A DNA stretch of 64,000 bases. It comes from Cherax quadricarinatus. Taxonomy: Eukaryota; Arthropoda; Malacostraca; Decapoda; Parastacidae. Below are positions 1 through 15,200 of the stretch, in pieces (within the stretch, counting starts at the first letter, position 1; every line of letters begins with the position of its first letter). A model generated the notes under the pieces. The model did not search any database and was not told the origin of the DNA. It saw nothing but the letters and a program-made list of their open reading frames with translations. The translations under genes and the position numbers were made by a program. The DNA lies in contig NC_091355.1 in NCBI RefSeq assembly GCF_038502225.1, positions 10,081,778 through 10,145,777 on the forward strand, read 5' to 3'.

Positions 1-91
1 GTGGTGAAAGTGTTGAATGATGATAAAAGTATTTTCTTTCTTTTTTGGGTCACCCTGCCTCGGTGGGAGACGGCCGACTTGTTGGGGAAAG

Positions 92-144
<53 letters not shown>
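1..144 (+). mobile_element. 3' tail of non-LTR retrotransposon LINE-A
   Basis: The first bases match the last part of the LINE-A 3' UTR seen at 41,590-41,736, ending in the tail motif ggtcaccctgcctcggtggg and an A-run of about 55 bases (broken once by a G near its start). It is a 5'-truncated retrocopy cut by the window edge. Confidence 0.85.
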
Positions 145-146
<2 letters not shown>

Positions 147-866
147 TATATTAATGTAATATACATTTAATGAGACTCAATGATTATTATTATGATTATT
201 AATATGGCATCTTGAGACATAAGACACTCTTACTGATTTTAATTGTACCTACATGCCAGCAGTGTGTAAGTTTATTTAGGTGGGACATGGCCAACTTGTA
301 AAAAGAAAAAAAAAATGAAATAACTTTTAAAAAAACTTGAAACGTTGGAAGGTTTCCAGACATGATGGAGAGACGCGGTGCTCACAGAGAATGCAGTGAC
401 TGCATTAGAAAGTCAGGTGGGGGGAGCCGTATAAAGAGTTTTGGTCATAATCTGAAATGTCCGTATTAGCAGAACACCATAAACCGAAACACCATAAAGC
501 AGGGCCCTACTGTACTTCGAATGAGGGGTAAGGGTGTTGCAGTTTGGAGAGCCATCTGAACTGTAATGTATTCTTGCTTCTGGCAAGACAGTAGCTGAAG
601 GATGGTGATGTTTCCTCTTCTTTTAGGTCATTCTTCCTCAGTGGAAAATGGCCAATGTAAAAAAAGGAATTTATTTTTAAATATAGCACATATAGGCAGT
701 AATTAAAAATAAACTTAATATTCAGAGACCCATTTCTGCAGTGTATGATGCAGCTGCTATTATGGAGTCAAGGCTAGCACATCAAAATCACTATACTATA
801 AACATACCTTTCTTGTGTTAACTTGCTGAATATTATCAGAATGGTAATTCAACAATAAATGAATGA

Positions 867-1355
<489 letters not shown>

Positions 1356-1368
1356 GCTCTGATCTTAC

Positions 1369-1473
1369 CCTTAAGCAGTCCTCTTCATCACTAGCATCTC
1401 CACAGTCATCAAACTGATCACATCTCCAAGCATCACGAATGCAGCGGCGATTTGCACACAGGAAGGCTCCATG
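1369..1473 (-). CDS. CUB/LDLa gene exon 9: rest of LDLa module 6
   Basis: Encodes [21 protein letters not shown] and GDASDEEDC, completing module 6. The donor GTAAGATC at 1368-1361 is followed within about 13 bases by a long CA repeat (TG on the plus strand). The exon ends in phase 0. Confidence 0.9.
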
Positions 1474-4400
1474 CTGTAAAACAAGGTACAATGGTGTGCA
1501 GTATCTGAAGCTGAATTTTAAAGCTATCATTCATAGTAGTAATTTACAGCTGTTACACACAATGTAATTAAGACATTCAAAAAGCAGAAAAGTACCCAAT
1601 ACAAAATTTATTGTATTATATTTCACCTTACAGTTCAGATGCCCCTGTAACCTGCATTATCCACACTTCTCCTTCAGAGTGCAGGCAATGTACTCCTTCC
1701 TACCTCCAAAACTCAAATCTCCCTAACTGATTTCTCTAAATCCCTTCATAATTACTACCTTGCTCACACTACAACAGCACACTGTCATAAAAAAACACTT
1801 GCCTCCACTCACTCTTATCTAACATGCTAGTACACGCCTGTTGGATGTCCAAGCCCCTTGCAATATGAAACCTCCTTTACCCCCTCCTTCCAACCTTTCC
1901 TAGGATGACTCCTACTCCTCCTTCCCTTTACTAGATTAATACACCCTCCAAGTCATCCAATTTTGTACCATCCTCTCTAAATGTCCAAACCATCTCAACA
2001 ACTCCTCAGCCCTTTCTTCTTTCTTTCAACAAACCAACTGTATCCCACCGAGGCAGGGAGGCCCAAAAAGAAAAACAAAAGTTTCTCTTTTTAAATTTAG
2101 TAATTTATACAGAAGGGGTGACTTAGCCCCTTGCTCCCGGCATTTTAGTCGCCTCTTACAACACGCATGGCTTACGGAGAAGAATTCTGTTCCATTTCGC
2201 TATGGCATGCCTTATCTTTCATGGCCCCTATATATGACCCTTAACAACTTTAATAAAGAAACTCTTTCTGTAATACATTCTCAGCTTGTTTTTTTTTTTT
2301 ACATAGGCCCCATCCTCTCTTATTTAATGAACAATGTGAGCTTATGCCCCAGAGAATAAATTTTTAATTAACTATGAATTCTGCAAAGACCTTTCTTTTA
2401 AGGTTAATCAAATGAATAATGATGAACTAAAACACAATTGGAAAATAAAATATGCTTGCCACACACTTATTACAATATGCTTTCCAATACCTGTCAAAAA
2501 AAAAAAAAAAAAAGTGTGTACCACCTGAATGTGTAATGAGGTTTGTGAACAAATGGTATATAATACCAACAAGATGACGAATTAGACACATGTGCAACAT
2601 CTGGTATTTTTACTTTATAGATGTTTGTCCATCCAGTGGTTGAGGGAATGATTACCTTGTCTTTTGTATATAGTTCTAATGTCTTCACATTATGTCCTTG
2701 ATTTGTACTGATAAAGCCAATGGATGGCAAAACGTCTACAAAGATAGCCAGATGTTGCACATGTACAGTATCTAATTCATAATAAGGTTTCAACACTAAT
2801 TTCTTTCGAAGTGGCCTCCTGTTGCCCCTTAGAGTTTACTATCCTCTGAATTTTAAAATCGCTTAATGGGCTACACTGTTCAGGTTGGGAAACACTGTTC
2901 AAGTGTGTTCCAATCCAACCCTTCTGAATCTGATATAAATGAAAAGCTATTGAACCTATCCTGAGACACTAAATAAAAGTAAATATGATGTATCTTCTAA
3001 ACTCCAGGTAACTAGCAATACAGTATAATACAGAATGCACAGGAGGACCCGCTTATACAGCACGTTAGGTTCCGGACTACTGATGTAAAGTGAAACATAC
3101 TTTTTTTTTTTCTTTCAAATTAATATAAAAGCCTGATAACATGTTTATAATATCAGAAATTAAGTGAGCAATATTGCTAGGGCTAAAACAAAAAAAAAAT
3201 GCATATACAATACACACATTACTTACCTTAAAACATTTTTGTCCTTAGCTTATAGTGAATGGTGAACGTATTTATTGTAGGAAGTTTGAGTAAATGAGGA
3301 ATGGGTATAACTGAAAACTGCTGCATTAGTGAAACACTGTAAAGCGGGGCCCTCCTGTATATGGATCACAGGAATAAAAATGAAAGTAAATGAGAACGGA
3401 GCAAATTACGTGAGGGTGACACAATTGTGGTGTACAGTTGGCCTCGTCAGAACCATCCCCACACTGCGAGGCTCCATCACAACGCTGGGCAGCGGTATAG
3501 CACAGTCCACCGTGACCACATGGGATCATGTGATGACAGTGCCCACCTATAATATATTAGGTAATCACAATCTAAATCTCTTATAGCTACGACTTATATT
3601 GTTTTTATTTATTAACACATTAGCCATTTCCCACCAAGGCAGGGTGACCCAAAAAAGAAGAAACTTTCATCATCATTCACTTCATCACTGTCTTGCCATA
3701 GGTGCGCCTACACTACAGTTAGAGGTGCACCTCTTAAAATATTTTACGTAAATAAAAGTACAGTGCTAGAAAAACTTTTTCTATAAACTTGGAATATTAG
3801 ACAATCACTGAGGGTGGTATGCCTTTTTTCTCCAATTACAATACTGACTTAAAGAATTGCAATAATTTCTAAGGTACAGTGGAACCCCAGTTTTTGTCCG
3901 GTCCGGTTATTGTACAATTCAGTTTTCGACCACTTTTTTCGGCAAAATTTCCCCTGTTTTCGTACATCCGCTTGGAAATCGTCCGTACGAGACATATCCG
4001 CCTGTCCGAGGGACGTAGCTGCTCATACATTTGTGACTCAGTCTGCCTTTGTTACTCATTCAGTGAGCATTACTCCGCGTGCTCATCTGAAACAAGACCT
4101 TCACCTGGAACAGCAACAGACCTTAGCTGAGGAAATTGCTTCAGAGGAGGAGGAAGAGAGGGAAGAATGTGCCTTCTTTAGCAATTAAGGACATTTGTGC
4201 AAGGTGGAGCGAGATGCCAGAAACAGGTCTCTCTGGACAGATTTTTTGTGCGACAGGGGTACAGTGACTCAAGCTGGTCCTAGTGCCAGTAAGACAAAGA
4301 AAGGAAGTAACCCTGGATAGGGCTTTGATACCTGAAGTCCTTATGGAGGGGCATTCCTTTTAAAAACAATAACCTCTCCTCCCTCTCCCCTCCTCGCCGT

Positions 4401-7400
4401 CTTCTATATGCCAACAAGAGTCTTCAATTAATAGTAAAAGTGATGTTAAATGTTCATTTATCCATTTCATTAGTCATTTACATTTGTTTCTCATTGTTTT
4501 CTCTATGTAAAACTATAGTTATTCTCTATAAAATGTATTTTTGTTAATATTTTTGGGTGTCTGGAATGGATTAATTGGATTTACATGATTTCTTATGGGA
4601 AATATTACTTCAGATTTTGTACAAATCGGTTTTCGGCCGACCTTCTGGAACGGATTAAAGATGAAAACCGAGGTTCCACTGTACTAATAATTCTCAAATA
4701 TCAGTCTGGGAATTTCAAAAATATTAACAATTTTAGAGAAAATAGAAATTTCCAAAGTATTAACAATTCTCTATGCAATATCAATTCCCAAGACTTTTTT
4801 TTTTTAACACCCCAACCAATGATGCAGGGTGACTTAACAATGAAGAAAATACATTCACTTTCACCCATTCAATGGTCTTGCCAGAAAGGCAAGACTATGG
4901 TCTTGTCTTTCTGGCAAGATATGACTGAATTAAGAAAAACAAATTTAACAAGTGCACTTACAGTAGAGTACAGTACGTAGTATTAAATGCTGTGTCATCT
5001 TCCAAAGTTCTGATAGAGGTGATGTACATGAGTTAAGCAACATCTGTATTGTGTAAAAGTGTGTGCATTGATCAAAGCACTCTGATAATGCTTCCACTGG
5101 AAATATCTATTAATAGTGGGGGTCTTCATCCAGTTGTTTTCACATAGATGTTGAAATGTAAAGAGTGAGTGCTAGATCTTCACTGGAAAGCTTTGGGTGC
5201 TGTTCTTTAGATTTTCATAGCTTTCTTATAATAAAAGTACTACTTGCTTTAAACATTATTAAGCCATAGTCATAAAAGCTTTTGTAATCATAAATTGGAC
5301 ATTAAAACAAGGAATAAATATTTATTTTAATAAAATATTAAGTCGTGGAGCTGAGTGTGGTATTCCTTTTGCTATTTCGCCCTTATGAATGAGACCCAAA
5401 CCTAATATGGAGAAAATAATTGTTCTATGAATTTTGATCTGTCTTTGGGGCAAAACTAAACAGTGTTCCAAACCACTGTATCGAGTATTACAGAACATTT
5501 GCCAGCCTCACGTGTTACATAAGAAGCTTACTATCTAGAATGCCTGCAGTACTATCCAAAAATAAGCAAGCATAAAAAAAGCCAGTAACTAGAGAGTTAT
5601 CCTGGAAGATGTCAACAGACATGCTACAAGTACAGAGGCTGAGTACACAAAACTGATTAATGTGTGTGGAGACTCATGGCCCCAACTTGAGTGGAGAGCT
5701 TGAAGAGTTGTCATGATGAATCAAGATGTAATGAAAGGCCTTATTGATTAAAGCAACCCATTTGTACTGAACAAGAAGAAAAAATCCCTGGAGATGGATT
5801 CTGCTTTGAATTTTGTTAAAATCATATGTATGAAGATCCTGAAGAAAAATCAAGAGAGTCTGCCATCCACCCACTTCACCCTATAAACAAGACAACTTAG
5901 GAGTGAATATCCTCTATTCTAAGATGGTGAATCAGCAGGCGCCCCAAGAAACCCAGGATCAAGGAGACAAGAGGTAGGAACTCAGTCCTAAAGACATGGG
6001 GCCAAAATCCCTGCTAAAAGCACAGGGATGCACACAATCCCTGAATGCAAGCAGAGGAATACTGTGAGTGGCAAGCATAGCTGTAAACAATATCAAACTC
6101 CTTGCCAGTTTATTATTGGAAGCAATGTTGTCTACATGATCAACATCTGATAAATGCCCAAGACAGTCCTGGAGTTGATGACTCAAGGGCTCCCAATCCA
6201 AAGGTAAGAGAGGCAGGGAGGCTCAAGAGATAAAGAAAGTCTTGGCCACACCCTCTTGACAAGTAAGATCACTAATGGTAGCAAAAGTTGTTTAAAGACA
6301 GCAACATGGGGAATGTCACCCCAGAACAAGTCACAGGGAATAAATAAGGATACACTGGACACTAAACTATCATGAGGATGTCAACCCAGCCCAACAAGCA
6401 GCAGTCAAGGCAGGACCAAGCAGAGTGAAAAGCTATCCCCTATAGGAATTCAATAAGAGCAGAGAATAAAGACAATCCTCAGACATGCTCAGGGACTTCC
6501 ATACCAGAGAAAATGAAGCACTGGCTAAATAATTATTCATCTGGGAGAGAAAAGTTGGTGCTGACACTGTGGCATAAGGTTGAAAAGTGAAGAAGCAAAG
6601 CTATCCAGGTGACACTGACCACCGCAACACAAGTGTAACAACATGCAGAGGGAGGAGACAGCGAACTACACTGAATGCAAAAGTGCAAGACATGCTCAAC
6701 TGGGCCTAGAAACGTGAGCCTTTGGTGTGAGTATGTGTCATATTCCACGTTGGCCCCAACACAGAAAACATGTATCTTCTTTCAATTCACCGACCGTATC
6801 CCACCGAGGTAGGGGGGCCCCAAGAGAAAAAATGAAAGTTTCTCCTTTTACATTTAGTAATATGTACAGGAGAAGGGGTTACTAGCCCCCCTTGCTCCTG
6901 GCATTTTAGTTGCCTCTTATGACACACATGGGTTACGGAGGAAGAATTCTGTTCCACTTCCCCATGGAGATAAGTGGAAATAAACAAGAACAAGAACTAG
7001 TAAGAAAAACAGAAGAAAACCCAGAAGTGTGTGTATATGCATGTATATGCTTTTACATGCACGTGTAGTGTGACCTTAATGTAAGTAGAAGTAGCAAGAT
7101 GTACCTGAAATCTTGCATGTTTATGAGACAGAAAAAAGACACCAGCAATCCTACTTCATGTAAAACAATTACAGGCTTTCGTTTTACACTCACTTGGCAG
7201 GATGGTAGTACCTCCCTGGGTGGTTGCTGTCTACCAACCTACTATGTACCTAGGAGAAAATATTTCTTTTTTCTTCTTTCAACAAACCAGCCGTATCCCA
7301 CCAAGGCAGAGTGGCCCAAGAAGAAAAACAAAAGATTCTCTTTTTAAATTTAGTAATATATACAGGAGAAGGTGTTACTAGCACCTTTTTCCCGGCATTT

Positions 7401-9405
7401 TAGTCGCCTCTTACAACGCATGTGGCTTACGGGGGAAGAATTCTGTTTCACTTCCCCATGGGAAGCAAGCATATAAACCAATCAAATAATAATACAGTAT
7501 GCTCTTCCTTACCACAATCGATTTCATCCTGTCCACTAGGACAGTGGAGAATACCATCACAGCGCTGAGTCTTAGGGTCATAACAGAATTCAGAATTTGG
7601 TGCACACTGAGTCCGATTCAAGCAACCTGCAATGCCAAAATGCAAATAACTTAAGAGTATAATTGTAGTATTTAGCATTAAATTAAAAGACTGAACTTAT
7701 GTCTTCTAATTTTGCTTACACAATCTAACCAGCAATTACTTTACTTAATAACCAGATTTAAGTAATCACACTGGTATTGGTTGCAACACAATACTCACTA
7801 CAATACATTTCATCAGCTCCATTATGACAATCTGATATACCATCACAGCGGCGTGTGGCCTTATAGCAGTCTGTTCCTTCTCCACACCAAAACTCGTCTG
7901 CATCACAACCTGCAATATTCAGATCCCTCTCTCAATACAACATTATAACTTACAAGCTTCCAGCAGAGGAATAAACAGCATTTCTCAAGCCTCACAAACA
8001 TTTTTATTGGAAACAAAATATTTAACAAGTACATGAAACATATTTAACCCTTTCAGGGTTTCCGATGTACTAGTACAGCTTACACACCAGGGTTACTGAC
8101 GTACTAGTACGCATAAATTCTAGCGCCTTTAAATCTAGCAAGAGAAAGCTGGTAGACCTAAATATGAAAGAATGGGTCTATGTGGTCAGTGTGCACAATA
8201 TAAAAAAAAAATCCTGCAGCACACAGTGTGTAATGAGAAAAAAAAACTTTGACCGTGTTTTTGGTTTAAAACAGTGATTTTGCTCTGTATTTTCATATGG
8301 TACTTATGGTTGTATTCTAGTTTTCCTGGTCTCATTTTATAGAATGGAAGACATATTACAGAAATTGAGATGATTTTGATTGGTTTCACAAAGAAAAGTA
8401 CCTTGAAATTGAGCTCTAAGTAGCAGAAATGTTCGATTTTTGTCAAAGTTCAAAAGTAAACAAATCATGCCACGCATCCAAAATACATCAACTGGCGAGT
8501 CTAATATTCTTTCACAAATGCGCTGATATTATTTATACCATTTCTACACTAATGCAGTAGTCTGCATAACAGTAAATTTTCTATTTTTTGTGAGAGTAAA
8601 AATTCAAAGTGGAAAGCAAAAGAAATTTAAGAGGGGACTAGGAACATGACTAATGAACAGAGAAAATGTTATTTTAGTGCCAGGAATGTCTGTCTTGTTT
8701 ATTCTGGACCCTATTTGGAAATTGGTATCTTTTGAAATTTGTGTGAAATTGGCAAAACTGCTAATTTCTGACCACTTTATTGGATAGTTGAAATCGGTAA
8801 ATCGGTGGTTTCTTGTACTCATTCAATATAAAAAATGGAGTTCTAGCGAAAGTTATGATTTTTGTCGACTAGTACACTGGAACTGGCTCAAAATAGGGCT
8901 CAAAGCGGGTGAAATCGCCGATGCGTAAACATCATCGAGACCGCTAACTTTGCGAGAGCATAATTCCATAAGTTTTCCATCAAATTTCATACTTTTGGTG
9001 TCATTATGATCAGGAAAAGATTCTCTGTCATTTCATACACTAATGCAGTAGTCTGCATAACAGTAATTTTTATTTTTTGTCCGTAAAAATTTTCAAAGTG
9101 GAAAGCCCTGAAATTTAAGAGGGGACACATGACTTGAACAGAGAAAATTTTATTTTAGTGCCAGGAATGTCTGTCAACTCTGAAATTGGCATCTTTTGAA
9201 ATATGGCAAAACTGCTAATTTATGTTATTGGATAGTTAAATTATGAGTGCAACTGACCCTTTAAACTCTAGAGAATGATTACAATCTCAGCAGGATGCAG
9301 AGTGGTACACAATGAAAGTGCAGAACTTGAGGTGAAAACATGATGCATAAGTTACAGTTTAGGGATGGGACAAATAATAATAATAATAATAATAAAAATA
9401 ATAAA

Positions 9406-9455
<50 letters not shown>

Positions 9456-12208
9456 CTGAACTCCCAGAATGTTAATGTGAACACCCTCAATCAGATCTTG
9501 ACTTAACACAATAGAGAAAAACAGGTCTTCACTGTGGTGGGATGCCCTGGCTGCTTCTCCTTCCAACCCTTCAGGGAGGAAGGAGGAATTCTATTGATGC
9601 TGATACTAATACTCAATTTTTGGCTGATACCAATACTCAATTTTCAGCTGATACCGATACTCAATCTTTGGCCAATTCTGATACTTTTCCTTTGTTTTTC
9701 ATTTTTTAAATCATGACTAATAAAATAATATCTTTATTTCTACAATACATGTACAAGGTATACAGGCTTACCTGACATCAATGACATACTACTATATAGA
9801 AAGCTGTTTGCTATGCAGAGCATTTTGGGCAAATTATGTCAGTTTTGTCCCAGGATGTGACCCACACCAGTTCACTAACACCTAGGTACCCATTTTATAC
9901 CGATGGGTGAACATGGACAGCAGGTGCCTTATGGAAACACATCCTAATGTTTTCCAGTCATACCAGAGATTCGAACTCCGGACCTCAGTGCGTGAGCTGA
10001 GTGCACTAGTGATCGAGCTACAGGACACCTATGTTCAATATATAAGGAAATACTTACTGCCAAACAGGTATTACAATGATACAGGAAAGTAGGTACGTAG
10101 GGGTGGGTGAGTGGGGGTAGGATAGGGTGTGTACTCACCTATATGTGGTTGCAGGGGTTGAGTCACAGCTCACGCTGAGTACGTGTATGCGTGCGTAACC
10201 CTCACAATTGTGAGGGTTATGTCAATATCTTTAAGCACACGTGTAATATTAACACACATTTTAAGAAGTTTCACCTGGTATTGGCCGTTTTTCACCTATA
10301 CCTAAAAAATGGCCGATACTGATACTGTGTCACATTCCTAGAACTTCATCTGAAATAGCATTTTACATTAAAAATTTCACTATAAATCTTACATCCCATA
10401 CAAGAATACTACAGTATCTAGACAAAAAAAACAAAACAAATAATACTGTACATTACACATAGATATAGCTTGCTCTATAATGAGAATTATCATGGGGGAG
10501 TGCTAAATCTGTAGGGTTTATGTAGCAACTGTGGGGAGGGGAGGGGGTTGGAAGGTATTCAGAATCAATTCAGGGAATTAGAGCAGAGATCCAATTCTCC
10601 AGATCAAGAGCCCCTCAGCAACATCAAGAAACCTCTCTCAAGAAGTCTACAATGAGAAGCATTGTTTGTAAGAACACATACCAAAACACCCCAATTCGTC
10701 TTCTCCTTCACTGCAGTGCCATCGTCCATCACAGTGTTGGCTGTCTGCTACTCCCACACAACCAGCTGGGGAGGATGAAGAGATTACTTGTAGACTAAAG
10801 TTTTTTCCTGCTTTTATAGCACTGAAGAAGGTGAGGTTTCCCCAAAGATTACCTCGTTACCAGACTCTTGTTAGTGTTAGTCCATGTGACAACACAGCTG
10901 TTGTTATTCATTTTCTGATAGGTAGGCCATCTCCCATTTAGGCAGGATGACCCAAAGAAAAAATGCATTCACCAATCATTCATTCAAACACAGTCTTTCC
11001 AAAAGTGTACTAGTATCGCAATCAGATTACCCTCTGACTGCAACTTCCTCACCCCTCCTTTAGAATACAGACATTGCCCTTCCCACCTCCAGGACTTAAG
11101 TCTGGCTAACCAGTTTCCTTGAATTATTATTATTATATTCCTTGGGAAAGTTGTAAATCCACAGTAGATTATACAGTGTCTGGGAATGGAAGTTAATCCA
11201 GTCTTATCTACAGAAATGGAGTGTAATCCCAATTCCATGGATCAAAAGCCCTTCACTGGCACCTAGGCACCCCATAAAAAATAGCATTCTGGGCCTTCTC
11301 CTTCTTACCCTACATATCACTGACCTACCATATGCCACATTATTTAAACAAACATTCTCTGCTACTAGCTACTGGTGGGAATGGTCAACACAGGCAGCAT
11401 GTCTGTCTTGTTCTTAAGGGATGGATGATCAAGCCTCCACCACTCCTTGTGCTGAATTCAAATTCAAATTTTTATTTCTTTGCAAGTAGTACATTGAGAT
11501 TATGTATTTACAATAATGAGTTGCAGTGCAGAGAGAGCCTCTATCATGCCTAGGCATTATGGACAGACTTAATTTAATGGCTTACTGACTACTTAATACT
11601 AAAGAAATTTATCATAGTTTAAGTTGTACAATAGTTCTATTAATTATAAATGAATCTAATTTACATAAACCCAAGGAAATATTCATATTATTTTCAAAAC
11701 TGCTTTTTATGAAACGTGATTCAATTACATACCTGTCGACAATGAACAATAGTTTCAATAGTAAAATATTGAAATTATATTATGGGAATATAACATTGTG
11801 ATTTGCTAAAAGTAGTTTACAGTATAGGAATGCTACAATTGGGTGTAGGGCAGTACTGTTTTGTTTAGGTATTTATACGACAATGTAGTATTAGTCAATG
11901 TCTGAACTTGGTGTCTAGTCTTGAAGTTTTAAGATTTAGGTAACTGGGAGATTTTTTGGTAAAGTTAAATATTGAGTATTGAGTATTTAGTCTAGGGTGA
12001 GTAAGTGACTTTTGAGAATAACCCGCATGGGTTTAGCAATTTAAATATAATAAATAAATACTAATGACTACCTTGGCTTTCTAAATTTCTGACTTGACTG
12101 ACTAAAAATTTTACATTAATTCTGCACTAAGCATATATTAGCAGTAGTTGCTGTGATATATACAAAGCACTTTCACTGAGTAGGTCAAATATTTAGTACT
12201 TTAGGCAA

Positions 12209-12243
<35 letters not shown>

Positions 12244-15200
12244 CAACAAGTCAGCCGTCTCCCACCGAGGCAGGGTGACCCAAAAAAGAAAGAAAATCCC
12301 CAAAAAGAAAATACTTTCATCATCATTCAACACTTTCACCACACTTGCACATTATCACTGTTTTTGCAGAGGTGCTCAGAATACAACAGTCTAGAAGCAT
12401 ACACATATAAAGATACACAACATATCCCTCCAAACTGCCAATATCCCAAACCCCTCCTTTAAAGTGCAGGCATTGTACTTCCCATTTCCAGGACTCAAGT
12501 CCGACTATATGAAAATAACCGGTTTCCCTGAATCCCTTCACTAAATATTACCCTGCTCACACTCCAACAGATCGTCAGGTCCCAAGTACCATTCGTCTCC
12601 ATTCACTCCTATCTAACACGCTCACGCACGCTTGCTGGAAGTCCAAGCCCCTTACCCACAAAACCTCCTTTACCCCCTCTCTCCAACCCTTTCGAGGACG
12701 ACCCCTACCCCGCCTTCCTTCCCCTATAGATTTATATGCTTTCCATGTCATTCTACTTTGATCCATTCTCTCTAAATGACCAAACCACCTCAACAACCCC
12801 TCTTCTGCCCTCTGACTAATACTTTTATTAACTCCACACCTTCTCCTAATTTCCACACTCCGAATTTTCTGCATAATATTTACACCACACATTGCCCTTA
12901 AACAGGACATCTCCACTGCCTCCAACCGTCTCCTCGCTGCTGCATTTACCACCCAAGCTTCACACCCATATAAGAGTGTTGGTACTACTATACTTTCATA
13001 CATTCCCTTCTTTGCCTCCATAGATAACGTTTTTTGACTCCACATATACCTCAACGCACCACTCACCTTTTTTCCCTCATCAATTCTATGATTAACCTCA
13101 TCCTTCATAAATCCATCCACCGACACGTCAACTCCCAAGTATCTGAAAACATTCACTTCTTCCATACCCCTCCTCCCCAATTTGATATCCAATTTTTCTT
13201 TATCTAAATCATTTGACACCCTCATCACCTTACTCTTTTCTATGTTCACTTTCAACTTTCTACCTTTACACACATTCCCAAACTCATCCACTAACCTTTG
13301 CAATTTTTCTTTAGAATCTCCCATAAGCACAGTATCATCAGCAAAAAGTAACTGTGTCAATTCCCATTTTGAATTTGATTCCCCATAATTTAATCCCACC
13401 CCTCTCCCAAACACCCTAGCATTTACTTCCTTAACAACCCCATCTATAAATATATTAAACAACCATGGTGACATTACACATCCCTGTCTAAGACCTACTT
13501 TTACCGGGAAATAGTCTCCCTCTCTTCTACACACCCTAACCTGAGCCTCACTATCTTCATAAAAACTCTTTACAGCATTTAATAACTTACCACCTATTCC
13601 ATATACTTGCAACATCTGCCACATTGCTCCTCTATCCACTCTATCATATGCCTTTTCTAAATCCATAAATGCAATAAAAACTTCCCTACCTTTATCTAAA
13701 TACTGTTCACATATATGCTTCAATGTAAACACTTGATCTACACATCCCCTACCCACTCTGAAACCTCCTTGCTCATCCGCAATCCTACATTCTGTCTTAC
13801 CTCTAATTCTTTCAATTATAACCCTACCGTACACTTTTCCTGGTATACTCAGTAAGCTTATTCCTCTATAATTTTTACAGTCTCTTTTGTCCCCTTTCCC
13901 TTTATATAAAGGGACTATACATGCTCTCCGCCAATCCCTAGGTACCTTCCCCTCTTTCATACATTTATTGAACAAAAGTACCAACCACTCCAACACTATA
14001 TCCCCCCCTGCTTTTAACATTTCTGTCATGATCCCATCAGTACCAGCTGCTTTACCCCCTTTCATTTTACGTAATGCCTCACGTACCTCCCCCACACTTA
14101 CATTCTGCTCTTCTTCACTCCTAAAAGATGGTATACCTCCCTGACCAGTGCATGAAATTACTGCCTCTGTTTCTTCCTTAACATTTAAAAGTTCCTCAAA
14201 ATATTCTCGCCATCTACCTAATACCTCCATCTCCCCATCTACTAACTCCCCTACTCTGTTTTTAACTGACAAATCCATATTTTCCCTTGGCTTTCTTAAC
14301 TTGTTTAACTCACTCCAAAATTTTTTCTTATTTTCATTAAAATTTCTTGACAGTGCCTCTCCCACTCTATCATCTGCTCTCCTTTTGCACTCTCTCACCA
14401 CTCTCTTTACCTTTCTTTTACTCTCCATATATTCTGCTCTTCTTATAACACTTCTGCTTTGTAAAAACCTCTCATAAGCTACCTTTTTCTCTTTTATCAC
14501 ACCCTTTACTTCATCATTCCACCAATCACTCCTCTTTCCTCCTGCACCCACCCTCCTATAACCACAAACTTCTGCCCCACATTCTAATACTGCATTTTTA
14601 AAACTATTCCAACCCTCTTCAACCCCCCCATTACTCATCTTTGCACTATCCCACCTTTCTGCCAATAGTCGCTTATATCTCGCCCGAACTTCCTCCTCCC
14701 TTAGTTTATACACTTTCACCTCCCTCTTACTTGTTGTTGCCACCTTCCTCTTTTCCCATCTACCTCTTACTCTAACTGTAGCTACAACTAAATAATGATC
14801 CGATATATCAGTTGCCCCTCTATAAACATGTATACACATGACAAAAAAAAAAAAAAAAGTCCAAAAAAAGTCCATACAGTCCGTAAGCCATGCGTGTCGT
14901 AAGAGGCAACTAAAATGCTTGGAGCAAAGGGCTAGTAACCCCTTCCCTTGTATAAATTACTAAATTTAAGAAGAAAAGCATTTGGCTTTATATTCAGGTC
15001 ACCCTGCCTCATTGGGATACAGCCAGTTCATTGAAGAATAAAAAATATCCATTAAGTGTGTGTAACATGACAGCCACTTTACCTTCACAGTTAGCTTCAT
15101 CTGAGGAATCGGGACACTCAGGCTGGCCACTGCATCTCCAAGACTTAGGAATACACAGTCGGGGATCATCACACATGAATTTGTCAGGTCCACACTCTGC

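Noticed and set aside
2494..2796. 100-codon minus-strand frame within the CUB/LDLa gene ([19 protein letters not shown])
   Set aside because: Protein-like composition, but the phase and splice sites do not fit between modules 5 and 6, and no family motif was recognised.
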